A stretch of 64,000 nucleotides of DNA from Oscillospiraceae bacterium (GCA_012520915.1 JAAYNJ010000019.1:1-64000); one strand, 5' to 3'. Positions 1-9,150 are shown, counted from the stretch's first letter. Made by a program: numbers and translations. The notes: a model not told the origin generated them from the letters alone.

Positions 1-153
1 CTGAAACAGGTTAATAAAGACCTGATAGATACCATAAACGAAACTATAAAGATTCAGCAGGAAGGCCGGATGAGGCGCGAAAAGGCGGAAGAGGAATTAT
101 TGGCAATTGAGGGAGAACTGAAAGATTCTTTGCTTGCCGCCAGACAGAGATAG
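1..153 (+). CDS. C-terminal end of TelA/KlaA-like toxic anion resistance protein (partial)
   Basis: An open frame enters from the left edge and ends with TAG at 151-153. The 50 visible residues are helical and charged (for example NKDLIDTINETIK and QQEGRMRREKAEEEL). This resembles the conserved C-terminus of TelA-family proteins, which are linked to tellurite and other toxic-anion resistance and to cell-envelope stress. Only the tail can be seen, so the family call rests on this short match. A hairpin terminator follows 38 bp downstream. Confidence 0.65.
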   Translation: MKQVNKDLIDTINETIKIQQEGRMRREKAEEELLAIEGELKDSLLAARQR

Positions 154-183
154 TTTTTTAAGATTAAAAGATATTTGATAACA

Positions 184-219
184 AAAAAATCTCGCAGCTT
201 CAATAGCTGCGAGATTTTC
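184..219. terminator. Bidirectional intrinsic terminator
   Basis: A perfect 9-bp stem (CTCGCAGCT at 191-199, AGCTGCGAG at 205-213) has an A-tract on its left and a T-rich run on its right. It sits between two convergent genes and can serve both. Confidence 0.8.
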
Positions 220-225
220 AACTTA

Positions 226-1227
226 TCAGGCAATATCGATGTTTTGAGAGCTTTCAGGTGAACTCCAATGCGTTTTCTTAGGTATCATGAGCGCAAGGAC
301 TATGGCGACAAGGAGCACAATACTTGTACAAATTCCACCCTCTATGCCGAAGCTGCCGCCTGAAATAAGCTCTTTGCCCTCTATAAAGTCGGTGGAGAAA
401 ACAGAGTTTGATACGGATGTTCCGCTGACGGATATGCCTAAAATATGTCCCTGCACAAAGTTCCATGAAGAATGTATGGCGCAGGCGCCCCAGAGGTCGT
501 TGTTGCGCAGCATATAAACAGCCATGAAAACCCCATAAAGACACAAATTTATAAATGCCGGGATTGTAATGCCGCTATTGGCAAGATGCAGAGCGGCAAA
601 TAGAACGGAACTCAAAGCGACAGCAACGGTTAAATGCACGACGTTTGCACAGGAAACCATAAAATATCCACGTACAAGAACCTCCTCGCTCATGCCCTGA
701 AGAAGAAAGCCCAAAAAGAAAAGTCCAACGTAAAGCCATGACACTTCCGTACAAAAACCCGTAAAACGAGAGCCGCCCAAAAGCATGGAAAGCCCTGCAG
801 CTGCAGATATCATAATTATTCCTATAAGATAACCGCAGCCGTAATTTTTTAAAAAACCTTTTTTTCTCATACCCATGGATGCTAAGGAGCGCCCCTCTAT
901 CTTTAGACAGTAAATAATTGCGCATATAGTGCCCGCCGCTGTTAAAAAAAGCATCAGCACACTAAACCATTCGGGCAAGGCGTCAAGGGCTTCCATTGCG
1001 TAATCAAAAACATTTGCAGCGTCCCCGCCCGCTATGAGGGAGGCATTAACGGATTTAAATATCTCTATTACCATTATAGGAACGATTATAATTCCTGTTA
1101 TAACGCTTGAAGATAAAAACACCGCAATAAAAATAAGTATCTGCAATACTATGTTCGGTTTGCGTTTCGCTTTCCTTGCCTCGGAAAGCAAAGGCGCATT
1201 TCCAAGTTTTACCATATTTATGACCAT
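226..1227 (-). CDS. CPBP family intramembrane glutamic endopeptidase (CAAX protease-like)
   Basis: This is a 333-residue multi-spanning membrane protein. It carries the three CPBP signatures: EExxxR (E181, E182, R186 in SEEVLVRGYF), FxxxH (F210 to H214) and HxxxN (H252 to N256 in HSSWNF). The family comprises intramembrane glutamate/metal-dependent proteases related to Rce1. In Firmicutes members serve in bacteriocin self-immunity or in processing of membrane proteins. All catalytic residues are present, so it should be active. The gene stands alone and converges on the TelA-like gene. The start could be the first Met or the Met four codons later. Its substrate cannot be told from sequence. 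Confidence 0.9.
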   Translation of the reverse strand: MVINMVKLGNAPLLSEARKAKRKPNIVLQILIFIAVFLSSSVITGIIIVPIMVIEIFKSVNASLIAGGDAANVFDYAMEALDALPEWFSVLMLFLTAAGTICAIIYCLKIEGRSLASMGMRKKGFLKNYGCGYLIGIIMISAAAGLSMLLGGSRFTGFCTEVSWLYVGLFFLGFLLQGMSEEVLVRGYFMVSCANVVHLTVAVALSSVLFAALHLANSGITIPAFINLCLYGVFMAVYMLRNNDLWGACAIHSSWNFVQGHILGISVSGTSVSNSVFSTDFIEGKELISGGSFGIEGGICTSIVLLVAIVLALMIPKKTHWSSPESSQNIDIA

Positions 1228-1764
1228 GCCTTTCTTCTGTAATCTGTTTTGTATACAGTAAGATTCTGTTCTGAAAATCGATTAAAGTTAAATTGTTGAG
1301 ATAAAATTATTTGGTTTTGGTTCCTTTTATAAAGTATAGTCGGATTTTTAAAAATCCGACTATACTTATATACTTTTTCTTATTGGATTTCAAGGACGTC
1401 CGATCTGAATGCAGTTTGTTTTTATGAGATAATATGAAACCGTAAAAAACACCATACTGCGTACAATAGAATAAAAGCATACAAGACAGCGCTTCTTTCA
1501 GTAGGATTTTGAAGAATTCTGTGAAAATAGAAAGGTTTTATTTACAGGTAAAACCCAACAACCGTTTGGATATAACGGGTTTTGATTTAAGTGAGATAGG
1601 ATGCGTACCCGAGTGGAGGATATGAAACGAATTCATGATTTCGGCATGCTGTTTTAAAATTGTACTTGAAATATTTATAATATTGTGCATAAATATTAGA
1701 TATAATGATATGCATCGGATATGATGATACAATCTGCAAAGTTGCGTGAACGGAGGAAAAGCAA
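1228..1764. other. 537-bp intergenic region with a perfect palindrome
   Basis: This spacer lies between the divergent CPBP and PPK2 genes and holds no convincing ORF. Its main feature is a 36-bp perfect palindrome at 1332-1367. The rest is AT-rich. A TATAAT hexamer near 1721 could be a -10 element for the PPK2 gene, but I see no convincing -35 partner. Confidence 0.6.
1332..1367. repeat. 36-bp perfect palindrome without loop
   Basis: The 18-bp arms meet at 1349/1350 (left arm begins AAGTATAGTCGG, right arm is its exact reverse complement). Perfect two-fold symmetry without a loop suits either a cruciform or terminator-like hairpin, or a dimeric protein site. It lies about 105 bp upstream of the CPBP start and 400 bp upstream of the PPK2 gene. 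Confidence 0.75.
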
Positions 1765-3255
1765 ATGTTTTCAGAGAACGACAAATCCTATCAAATGAGC
1801 AAGGAAGAATACGATGAGATAAAAGAGCGCATGAAGGTGGAACTTTCCGTTTTGCAGCAGCAGGTGATTGCGGCAAAGATTCCCGTAGTTATTCTGTTTG
1901 AAGGCTTCAGCGCATCGGGAAAGGGTTCGGCGATTTCTTCTCTGATACTGAATTTTGATCCGCGCGGCTATGCGGTTTATTCTATGCGGGAACCTGTCGG
2001 ACGGGAATTGCGCAAACCGTGGGTTACACGGTTTGTTGAGCGGTGTCCTGCGGCGGGGCGCATTTCAGTATTTGACCGTTCCTGGTATTCGGGATTGACC
2101 TGGACCAGAGAAGGCATAATAGACAAGGAAGATTGGCATGCCGACCTGGAGGAGCTGAGACTGTTTGAGACGCGGTTGGCGGACGACGGATGCGTGATTA
2201 TAAAATTCTTTTTGTATATTTCCAAGAAGGAACAAAAAAGGAGACTAAAAGAGCTGCGCAAGAATGAAGAGACCGCCTGGCGTGTGACGAAGGCCGATAT
2301 GAAAAAATTAAAAGATTACGATAAGTACCTTAAGTATTATAAAAGCGTAATCGAGATAACGGATTGCCCGCACGCGCGATGGGTGGTCGTAAATTCGGAA
2401 GACAGGCGCTACAGGCGTGCAACGGTGATGCAAACGGTTGCGGAGGAGTTGCGGACGGCGCTTGAAAAACGCGCGGCTGCTCAGCCCATGCAGGAGGCAG
2501 TGGGGATACCTTATGTGAGCAAAAAGCATAAACTGCTGCACTCCCCCAGGATAGAGGAATATAATCTGAACCGTGAGATAACACGGGAGGAATACGATAT
2601 AAAACTCAAGGATTTGACCGGTAAACTTCAAAAGATGCATAACAGCATATATTTAAGGAAAATTCCCGTCGTTATTGTATTTGAGGGAAATGATGCGGCC
2701 GGAAAGGGCGGCAGCATCCGGCGATTGACAAGGGCGCTTGATCCCCGCGGGTACGAAGTGATTCCTATTTCAGCTCCGACGCGGGAGGAACTGGCTCGCC
2801 ACTATTTGTGGCGGTTTCATATGCGGTTGCCCGTTACGGGACATTTTGCAATCTTTGACCGCAGCTGGTACGGCCGTGTGCTTGTTGAGCGGGTGGAGAA
2901 GCTGACTCCGCCGCAGCGAATCTTGCAGGCATATAATGAGTTAAACGGATTCGAGTATGTGCTGCACAATTGGGGCGCGATTATTGTAAAGTTTTGGATG
3001 GCGATCGACAAGGATGAACAGTTAAATCGGTTCAAAGCGAGGGAGAGCACGCCGGAGAAGAGCTGGAAGCTTACTGAAGAAGATTGGCGCAACCGCGATA
3101 AGTGGGAGGTTTATGAGGACGCGATAAACGACATGTTGCGTTACACCAATACGGAGTTTGCGCCGTGGACGGTGGTGGAGTCAAACTCTAAGCTGTTCGC
3201 CCGGATAAAGGTGCTTGAGACAGTCGTAGATGCGCTCGAAAAACGGCTGGGCTGA
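1765..3255 (+). CDS. Two-domain polyphosphate kinase 2 (polyphosphate:AMP phosphotransferase type)
   Basis: This 496-residue protein is made of two tandem PPK2 domains, roughly residues 10-225 and 245-490. PPK2 enzymes move phosphate between polyphosphate and nucleotides; double-domain members are usually polyphosphate:AMP phosphotransferases (PAP). Both domains have a P-loop (GFSASGKG at 47-54; GNDAAGKG at about 308-315) and a Walker B-like FDRSWY motif. The N-terminal P-loop has Ser where the active family has Asp (GxD), whereas the C-terminal loop is canonical, so the second domain is probably the catalytic one. A CGGAGG ribosome site lies 8-13 bp before the ATG. The gene is monocistronic. 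Confidence 0.92.
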   Translation: MFSENDKSYQMSKEEYDEIKERMKVELSVLQQQVIAAKIPVVILFEGFSASGKGSAISSLILNFDPRGYAVYSMREPVGRELRKPWVTRFVERCPAAGRISVFDRSWYSGLTWTREGIIDKEDWHADLEELRLFETRLADDGCVIIKFFLYISKKEQKRRLKELRKNEETAWRVTKADMKKLKDYDKYLKYYKSVIEITDCPHARWVVVNSEDRRYRRATVMQTVAEELRTALEKRAAAQPMQEAVGIPYVSKKHKLLHSPRIEEYNLNREITREEYDIKLKDLTGKLQKMHNSIYLRKIPVVIVFEGNDAAGKGGSIRRLTRALDPRGYEVIPISAPTREELARHYLWRFHMRLPVTGHFAIFDRSWYGRVLVERVEKLTPPQRILQAYNELNGFEYVLHNWGAIIVKFWMAIDKDEQLNRFKARESTPEKSWKLTEEDWRNRDKWEVYEDAINDMLRYTNTEFAPWTVVESNSKLFARIKVLETVVDALEKRLG

Positions 3256-3363
3256 GCGGCATAAGATATCGACGGTTCTTCAGACAGACTACAATCAAAG
3301 CAATGCTGTCGCCCGTCAAACCCTGACCCTGACCATTGACTGAAATCAGAATTTACAAACATT

Positions 3364-3397
3364 GCTCCCGAAACATAAAATCGGGAGCAGATTGTTG
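3364..3397 (+). terminator. Likely intrinsic terminator after the PPK2 gene
   Basis: An 8-bp stem (GCTCCCGA at 3364-3371, TCGGGAGC at 3381-3388) is followed by a weak T-rich stretch. It lies 109 bp after the PPK2 stop codon. Confidence 0.5.
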
Positions 3398-3453
3398 TCG
3401 CCCGAAAAAAGCTGTTAGAAGATTTTAGGTCCGCATGTTAAAAGGTGGTTAAA

Positions 3454-4005
3454 TTGGGACATGTAAAACCATTTGAACAGGAGAAGCTTGTCGTCGGAAT
3501 AATGTATACCGGGGACGATTATTACCGAATCGCCTTAAACGAAATAAGCGACTTGTTCGGCAAGATTGACAGTCAATCGGAAGAGTACTCATTCTCGGAT
3601 TTTTCAAACTATTATGACAAAGAGATGCGCGGAACAGTAATGAAACGGTTTGTCAGTCTTGAAAAACTTGTGGACCCTTCATTACTGCCTGAAATCAAAA
3701 CACGCACCAACAAAATAGAGGAAGTAAACTCCCAAAAAGAATTAAGAAACATAAACATCGACCCGTGCCTTCTTGGACACGGAAAATTTGTAATGGCAAC
3801 TACAAAAAACGCGAGTTTTAGGATACCGCTTTCAAAAGGGATTTATGCCGATATATCATTGGTTTATGCAAGAAACCGCTGGACGGATTTTTTCTGGACG
3901 TACCCCGATGTCAAATCCGAGATGATAAAAGACTATCTCAGCCATGTAAGAGATATCTATTTAGAGCAAAGAAAAACTTTGAATAATGTTTTTGGAGCAT
4001 TATAG
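3454..4005 (+). CDS. DUF4416 family protein
   Basis: The protein resembles the DUF4416 family throughout: an N-terminal GHVKP..KLVVGIMY strand, a YYDKEMRG segment, RFVSLEKLVDP, NIDPCLLG and a C-terminal WTYPD motif. The biochemical role of the family is unknown. I prefer the TTG start at 3454, because AAGGTGG lies five bases upstream and the resulting MGHVKP start fits the family. An in-frame GTG at 3445 would overlap that ribosome site. It is followed by a strong hairpin terminator and appears monocistronic. Confidence 0.85.
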   Translation: MGHVKPFEQEKLVVGIMYTGDDYYRIALNEISDLFGKIDSQSEEYSFSDFSNYYDKEMRGTVMKRFVSLEKLVDPSLLPEIKTRTNKIEEVNSQKELRNINIDPCLLGHGKFVMATTKNASFRIPLSKGIYADISLVYARNRWTDFFWTYPDVKSEMIKDYLSHVRDIYLEQRKTLNNVFGAL

Positions 4006-4094
4006 TATTCAACGCAATCGTCAACTTAGAACCTGTGGGTACTCGTTTGCGCCCATTGACGGAAATTCTATAATATGGTTTTTTCAAAATAGGG

Positions 4095-4131
4095 CAGCAG
4101 ACTTTGATAGAAAGTCTGCTGTATTGTTTTT
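4095..4131 (+). terminator. Intrinsic terminator
   Basis: CAGCAGACTTT (4095-4105) pairs with AAAGTCTGCTG (4111-4121) and a T-rich tract follows. A nearly identical hairpin ends the DHH gene at 8033-8070. Confidence 0.8.
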
Positions 4132-4183
4132 ATGCAAAAATCCCTTTATTTCAATGGTTTTGAGCATTAAAACCCATAAATCA

Positions 4184-4213
4184 ATCCGCTCCGGATTTAT
4201 TTCCGGAGCGGAT
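4184..4213. terminator. Second hairpin, terminator for the prepilin gene or dyad
   Basis: ATCCGCTCCGG (4184-4194) pairs with CCGGAGCGGAT (4203-4213), an 11-bp perfect stem with an 8-nt loop. It lies between the convergent DUF4416 and prepilin genes. Confidence 0.55.
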
Positions 4214-4284
4214 ATTTATTCTTTGAGTCAAAGCGGATTTGGCATAAACGCTCTGTCATATGTTATTACATAAAAGGCTGAAAA

Positions 4285-4848
4285 TCAGAACGAAGTCTCC
4301 ACACCCCCAACCGGAGCGGTGGCGGTGGCATTGACCAATACATCCCGTTCCCAGGGCGCCATTCTTGTAATTGTGCCTTTTGTGAGATTGATAACAAGGG
4401 CGTAGTCGCAGGATGCGATTACGGGATTTCCTTCGCTGTCGTTATAGCCGGTGCCGAATCTGGGAAGAAAACCGATCTCAAGCTCGGCTATTACGTAATA
4501 GTCTCCATATGAATGTCCGATATTGGAGTAATCAACATGATACTGCGTTACATTGGTAACCTTGGAGAAATATTCTCCGGCTTTGTTGTTGACCCGGTTT
4601 CTGAACGCCCCGTATTCGCCGCTTACACCGTCAGCTCCGCCATAATCGGATAATTCGCCGCCGGACAGCTTATACATATTTGCTTCCGACAAAAGTGTTC
4701 TTGCGTTGCTTTCAAACGTTCTCATCTTCGCCGTGGTAACGACTTTTGAAAGCGCCGGGATTGCGATAGATACGAGTACGGCTATGATAGCTACGACTAT
4801 CAGGACTTCCATTAATGTAAAGCCTTTTTGTCTGTTAACTCTTTTCAT
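4285..4848 (-). CDS. Type IV pilin-like prepilin (N-methylation motif protein)
   Basis: This 187-residue protein starts with a short basic leader and a classic prepilin peptidase site, cutting between Gly9 and Phe10 (KG/FTLMEV) with the conserved Glu at position 5 of the mature chain. A hydrophobic helix of about 20 residues follows, then a soluble head. The layout matches major or minor type IV pilins and type II secretion pseudopilins. No assembly ATPase, PilC-like protein, PilD or other pilin is near, so it is an orphan whose machinery must be encoded elsewhere. The head domain is not one I recognise. Confidence 0.85.
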   Translation of the reverse strand: MKRVNRQKGFTLMEVLIVVAIIAVLVSIAIPALSKVVTTAKMRTFESNARTLLSEANMYKLSGGELSDYGGADGVSGEYGAFRNRVNNKAGEYFSKVTNVTQYHVDYSNIGHSYGDYYVIAELEIGFLPRFGTGYNDSEGNPVIASCDYALVINLTKGTITRMAPWERDVLVNATATAPVGGVETSF

Positions 4849-5048
4849 TTTTCACTTCCGATTGTCTTTCAAAACAACTCCTATTATATACTTTTTCAAA
4901 TGAGATAATCAATCGACCGTCTTTTTAAGCAAAATCCTTTGATTCTTCACAAAAAAATTACATAGATTTTTCAGTAAATTAATGAAGATATGTAAAAATA
5001 AATATGCAGCAATTCAAATAGCCCTTTAAGATTGAAAGGAGATTTGCT

Positions 5049-5651
5049 TTGAATATTGTAACGCATCTGCAAATGGGCGGCGAGCTATATGAAGAGCTAT
5101 ACGGGGTTGTGGAGTTGGACCGAAAGTCTTTTGTCTACGGAAATATTAAACCGGATTGTGCCGTGAAGACTCTCTTGCCGCCCCATACGATGACAAACTA
5201 TTTTGAGTGGGTATTGGATCTATCTGAATATTTGATAGAAAAGGATTTGCCGAGAACCGTCTTGTCCGAGGGTTTAGGCGTTTTATGCCATTTTTTATCA
5301 GACTTTTGTTGTCTGTATCATGCCAAAGAAGAGAAATTTAACAACTTAATAGGCCACATAATCTACGAAAAAAGGCTCCACAATCATCATATGAAAAAGG
5401 AGTCTTCATTTTTTAAAGAGGTTTTTTCTTGCAAGCCGGAACCGGTTCGGGATTTAAGGCAGACTATCATAGATTTCCGGGAAGAATATTTTTCTCAACC
5501 TCACTCTCTGGATTTAGACTTATTTTATGCCTACAGGCTTTGCAATCTGATTTGTCAATCAGTTGCCTACTACCGCTGCGGTGGTATAATTTATGATGAA
5601 ACGGTATATTATGCGCAGCCGGGGTATGTAAAATTGGGAGGTGTGAAATGA
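5049..5651 (+). CDS. Zinc-dependent phospholipase C-like protein
   Basis: This 200-residue protein has the histidine/aspartate pattern of the zinc-dependent phospholipase C family: an N-terminal THLQMG, then GNIKPD, HFLSDF and HAKEEKFN. In the family these ligands form a metal site that cleaves phospholipid headgroups. Many short clostridial members are uncharacterised. No signal peptide is seen. The start is TTG at 5049, with GAAAGGAG upstream. The stop codon overlaps the start of the glycosyltransferase gene (ATGA), so the two are translationally coupled and may act on the same membrane lipid pool. That link is inference. Confidence 0.75.
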   Translation: MNIVTHLQMGGELYEELYGVVELDRKSFVYGNIKPDCAVKTLLPPHTMTNYFEWVLDLSEYLIEKDLPRTVLSEGLGVLCHFLSDFCCLYHAKEEKFNNLIGHIIYEKRLHNHHMKKESSFFKEVFSCKPEPVRDLRQTIIDFREEYFSQPHSLDLDLFYAYRLCNLICQSVAYYRCGGIIYDETVYYAQPGYVKLGGVK

Positions 5652-6787
5652 AAATCGCCCTGTTTACAGACACGTTTTTGCCCCAGGTCAACGGTGTAAC
5701 CAATACGGTATTGAAGATGATAGATTATTTTCAAAGCAAGGATATAGAGTACAAAGTCTTTGCTCCCAAATATGATGATTTGGAAATGCCCGATACCGTT
5801 GAACAATACTACAGTATTAAATTTTTCCTTTACCCGGATTGTCGGCTGGCCTTTCCGAACTTTTTTCGCATAAACAAGACCTTTGAGGAATTTCAACCTG
5901 ACCTAGTTCACAATATGACTGAATTCGGTATGGGCAAAGCAGGTGTGTTCCATGCTAAAAAATTTGGAATTCCTTCTATTTCCACCTACACCACAAATTT
6001 TTCCAAATACTTGAAACACTATAATTGGGAAATACTCGAGGATTTTGCAAACAGGTATATATCCGGCTTCCACAATAAAAACCTGCTGACTCTCTGCGCC
6101 ACGGCGGGTACCGAAAAGCTTCTCCGGGATATAGGTATTTCCAGAATTGCACGCTTCTCGCGTGGAGTTGATACCGAATTCTTCAACCCGGCAAAGAGGA
6201 GTACGGAGTTTCGAAGGACTCACGGCTTGGAGGATAAACTGGTTTTTACATACGTGGGAAGGATTGCAGCCGAGAAAAGTTTGGATATTTTGATAGACGC
6301 CTATTGCAGGCTCTACGATATGTATGGCGAAAAAGTAGCCCTGGTCATGACGGGCGACGGCCCCTGTCTGGACATGTGCAGGGAAAAACTACCCCGAGAT
6401 ACAGTCTATACGGGCTTTTTAACGGGAGAGGATTTGGCGGTTGCCTACGCTTCCGCGGACGTTTTTGTATGTACTTCCGCCACCGAAACCTTCGGCAACG
6501 TGGTCTTGGAAGCCATGGCATCGGGTCTGGCTGTCTTAGGTGCGGACGCGGGAGGCGTGGGAGAGAATATCCGGCACGGCAAGACGGGTCTTTCTTTTGA
6601 AAGCGGGAATGCGGATGCCCTTTATTCGGATATGGTCTCGCTTTTGCTTGACGAGAATAAAAGAAAGGCTTTGGCCTCGGAAGGCAGGGTGCATGCCTTA
6701 ACAAGGACTTGGGATTCCGTATTCAGCGAATTAATTGAACACTATCGTTTTGCAATAGAACAAGCGGAAATTAAATTGTCGGCTTAG
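5648..6787 (+). CDS. GT4 family glycosyltransferase (diacylglycerol/mannosyl type)
   Basis: This 379-residue GT-B fold protein opens with ALFTDTFLPQVNGVT, typical of GT4 enzymes that glycosylate lipids or make glycolipid anchors. Its C-terminal half has the EX7E retaining motif (ETFGNVVLE) followed by AMASG, the nucleotide-sugar donor site. Likely reaction: transfer of a hexose from a UDP- or GDP-sugar to a membrane lipid such as diacylglycerol. Acceptor and sugar are not determinable here. It starts inside the stop codon of the phospholipase-like gene. A GC-rich hairpin lies about 110 bp downstream. Confidence 0.88.
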   Translation: MKIALFTDTFLPQVNGVTNTVLKMIDYFQSKDIEYKVFAPKYDDLEMPDTVEQYYSIKFFLYPDCRLAFPNFFRINKTFEEFQPDLVHNMTEFGMGKAGVFHAKKFGIPSISTYTTNFSKYLKHYNWEILEDFANRYISGFHNKNLLTLCATAGTEKLLRDIGISRIARFSRGVDTEFFNPAKRSTEFRRTHGLEDKLVFTYVGRIAAEKSLDILIDAYCRLYDMYGEKVALVMTGDGPCLDMCREKLPRDTVYTGFLTGEDLAVAYASADVFVCTSATETFGNVVLEAMASGLAVLGADAGGVGENIRHGKTGLSFESGNADALYSDMVSLLLDENKRKALASEGRVHALTRTWDSVFSELIEHYRFAIEQAEIKLSA

Positions 6788-6894
6788 ACAGATGAGTGAG
6801 GGAAAATAATCGGAGTATTGAGCGCCGACGCAGGAAATTTCCATGTCCGCTATTCTAAAAATCAAAGTTTCAGACTGCATATCTCATAAAACAA

Positions 6895-6925
6895 CCCGCT
6901 CCGGATTCCTTTCCGCGGCGGGCTT
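6895..6925 (+). terminator. Hairpin after the glycosyltransferase gene
   Basis: CCCGCTCCGGA pairs imperfectly with TTCCGCGGCGGG around 6895-6922. There is no long T-tract, so this is a weak terminator call. The rest of 6788-7053 holds nothing else I can support. Confidence 0.4.
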
Positions 6926-7053
6926 TCCGTTTACTATCGCTACAGGCTATGAAATGAGTTGTTTTTTAACAGTAACAACTCTTTTGCTTCTCATAAATAT
7001 AGTTTTACTGTATAATTTACATGCCGAGTAAACTAATAATATAGGAGAGTTAA

Positions 7054-8010
7054 ATGAAAAAAGAAATTTTTAAATATGATAAGTATTCTCTTGTAACACG
7101 TTCGGATTTCGACGGCCTTGTATGCGCCATGATATTAAAAGAAATCGGAATATTGGATGATATAAAATTCGTGCATCCCAAAGACGTACAGGACGGCAAG
7201 GTTGAATTGAGCGATAAGGATATTACCACGAACCTTCCTTACGACAGCAGGGCGGGGATAGTATTTGACCACCATGAATCGGAGACAGTAAGAAATAAAG
7301 AGGCTCTCGGAAAAAACAACTATATCATAGACGGAAATGCAAAGAGCGCAGCGAGAGTGGTGTTTGACTTTTTCGGAGGCAGAGAAAACCCGAAGCTAAA
7401 CCGCATCACCGATGAAATAATGGAATATGTGGATAAAGCCGACTCCGCCGAATTTTCAAAAGAAGATATATTGAACCCTCAAGGCTGGGATTTGCTGAGC
7501 TTTTTAATGGATGCAAGGACGGGACTCGGAAGATTCCGCAATTTTACAATATCCAACTACAACCTTATGATGGAGCTTATAGATTATTGTCTGGATAATG
7601 ATATAGATGCGATTCTGGAACTTCCAAACGTAAAAGAGAGGGTCGATTTATACAACGAATACAGCGAGAAATTCAAAGAGCAGCTTGAAGAAATATCCAC
7701 AGTACACGGCAAGGTGGTTGTCGTGGACCAGAGAAACCTTGAAACAATATATCCGGGCAACAGGTTCTATATATACGCGATGTATCCCGAGACGGAAATA
7801 TCCATACACCTTACAAAAGGATTCAGAGGTATGAACACGCCTATTATGATAGGGAAATCCATAATCAACAAAGCCTCGCAGATAGATATAGGCAAGATTT
7901 GTCTCAAATACGGCGGCGGAGGCCATAAAAACGCCGGCACATGCCAGGTCGATAACGACAAAGCCGACGAAGTAACCAAAGAGATAGTTGAATATATAAA
8001 TAACAATTAA
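7054..8010 (+). CDS. DHH family phosphoesterase (exopolyphosphatase/nanoRNase-like)
   Basis: The 318-residue protein has DHH-family motifs: SDFDG near the N-terminus (metal-binding DxD-type motif), DHHESE (the DHH signature) and a C-terminal DHHA1-like GGGGHKNAGT substrate loop. The family hydrolyses phosphoester or phosphoanhydride bonds in nanoRNA, pAp, cyclic dinucleotides or polyphosphate. The exact substrate is not clear. It lacks GGDEF or PAS extensions, so it is a minimal soluble type. The ribosome site is TAGGAGAG. A strong terminator follows. Confidence 0.85.
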   Translation: MKKEIFKYDKYSLVTRSDFDGLVCAMILKEIGILDDIKFVHPKDVQDGKVELSDKDITTNLPYDSRAGIVFDHHESETVRNKEALGKNNYIIDGNAKSAARVVFDFFGGRENPKLNRITDEIMEYVDKADSAEFSKEDILNPQGWDLLSFLMDARTGLGRFRNFTISNYNLMMELIDYCLDNDIDAILELPNVKERVDLYNEYSEKFKEQLEEISTVHGKVVVVDQRNLETIYPGNRFYIYAMYPETEISIHLTKGFRGMNTPIMIGKSIINKASQIDIGKICLKYGGGGHKNAGTCQVDNDKADEVTKEIVEYINNN

Positions 8011-8032
8011 TATTAATCCGTTTCCGGATAAG

Positions 8033-8070
8033 AACAGCAGACTTTGATAAAAGTCTGCTGTTCCTTTTTA
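8033..8070 (+). terminator. Intrinsic terminator of the DHH gene
   Basis: AACAGCAGACTTT pairs with AAAGTCTGCTGTT around a 4-nt loop, followed by TTCCTTTTT. It shares its stem sequence with the terminator at 4095-4131. Confidence 0.85.
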
Positions 8071-8277
8071 TATGAAGTATCTTGATTTTAAGATGGCTTT
8101 GAAATACTCAAGCCAAGTTCTAGATTATAGAATTTTTAGTTGTAAGCATTTAACCCTTACCTTATAATGAAATTACTATATCCTGCAAAGGACATAGTAA
8201 TATTAGATAACTATTAACTTAACGTAATTAATTTGGATGTCTTTATCCACGATAAGATAAAATAATTAGGCTATGAG

Positions 8278-9150
8278 ATGAATAATATTGAAAGAGAGAA
8301 ACAGATTCAGCAAGTTCAAAGGCAAATCAGATTTGTAAAAAAGGTGTTTAGTAGTGGCAATTTATATTACATATGGGATGCGTTGGGAGTGGATGTACCA
8401 AAAATTCAGAGCAGACCTATTCTCCGGAATTACGGTATTACTCAGACCGATGTTGACCGAATTCCTTATGAACAGAAAGCAAATAAAGAAAAATTAGAAA
8501 AGCGAAAAAGGATTATCACTTTGATATGCATTACAATCGGTATATTGATTGGATTAGTTTCTGCATATCTATATGCAATAGAGAGTGCTATCAGTAGTTC
8601 AGGGATAGGAGTTGGAGAAGTTATAGGACTATGTTTGATTCATGGTGTGATAGGAGCGGCTGGTGGTGGATTCTTATTAGCAATTGTTACGACTACACAT
8701 TTATGGAAGAAAAATCCTGAGAAAAGCGAAAATGAAAAAAAGTATGATCAATATAGGATGGATTTGAATCACTATGAGTATTGGCAATGGAAGAAGCAAA
8801 AGGTGTATTGGCTATCGTTAAACGGAGAAGAGTTTGAACACGCCTTAGCTGCGTTATATCGAAATTTGGGATACCAGGCTGAAGTCACAAAAAGCGGTGG
8901 CGATAAGGGAATAGATATTATCGTAAGAGGGGCAGGGAAACCTGATTTTATCGTGCAATGCAAGGCCCATAAAAACAAAATTTCACCATCGCCAATCCGA
9001 GATTTTTACGGAACCATGGTTCATGGCAACTATAGTAAAGGAGTATTCGCTTCTTTAAGTGGATTTACATCCGGAGCAAAAGAATTTGCAGTAGATAAAA
9101 ACATCATCTTAATCGATGTTAACAATATAATCGATGGGGAAATTTTATAA
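8278..9150 (+). CDS. Membrane-anchored Mrr-type restriction endonuclease domain protein
   Basis: The 290-residue protein has a charged N-terminal region of about 80 residues, two hydrophobic helices (about 82-102 and 112-140), and a C-terminal PD-(D/E)xK fold of the Mrr_cat type. The catalytic signature is visible as GGDKGIDIIV followed by FIVQCKAHK (Asp, then QxK). Related Mrr domains cut modified DNA or act as stress nucleases. The two membrane helices suggest that this one is tethered to the membrane, as in some anti-phage proteins. No strong ribosome site precedes the ATG. It opens an AT-rich three-gene block. Confidence 0.85.
   Translation: MNNIEREKQIQQVQRQIRFVKKVFSSGNLYYIWDALGVDVPKIQSRPILRNYGITQTDVDRIPYEQKANKEKLEKRKRIITLICITIGILIGLVSAYLYAIESAISSSGIGVGEVIGLCLIHGVIGAAGGGFLLAIVTTTHLWKKNPEKSENEKKYDQYRMDLNHYEYWQWKKQKVYWLSLNGEEFEHALAALYRNLGYQAEVTKSGGDKGIDIIVRGAGKPDFIVQCKAHKNKISPSPIRDFYGTMVHGNYSKGVFASLSGFTSGAKEFAVDKNIILIDVNNIIDGEIL

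Noticed and set aside
3986-4273. 95-residue plus-strand frame after the DUF4416 gene
   Set aside because: It covers two terminator hairpins, has no ribosome site and its protein shows no coherent pattern.
6843-7031. 62-residue frame before the DHH gene
   Set aside because: It overlaps a hairpin and the probable promoter region; no ribosome site and no conserved features.
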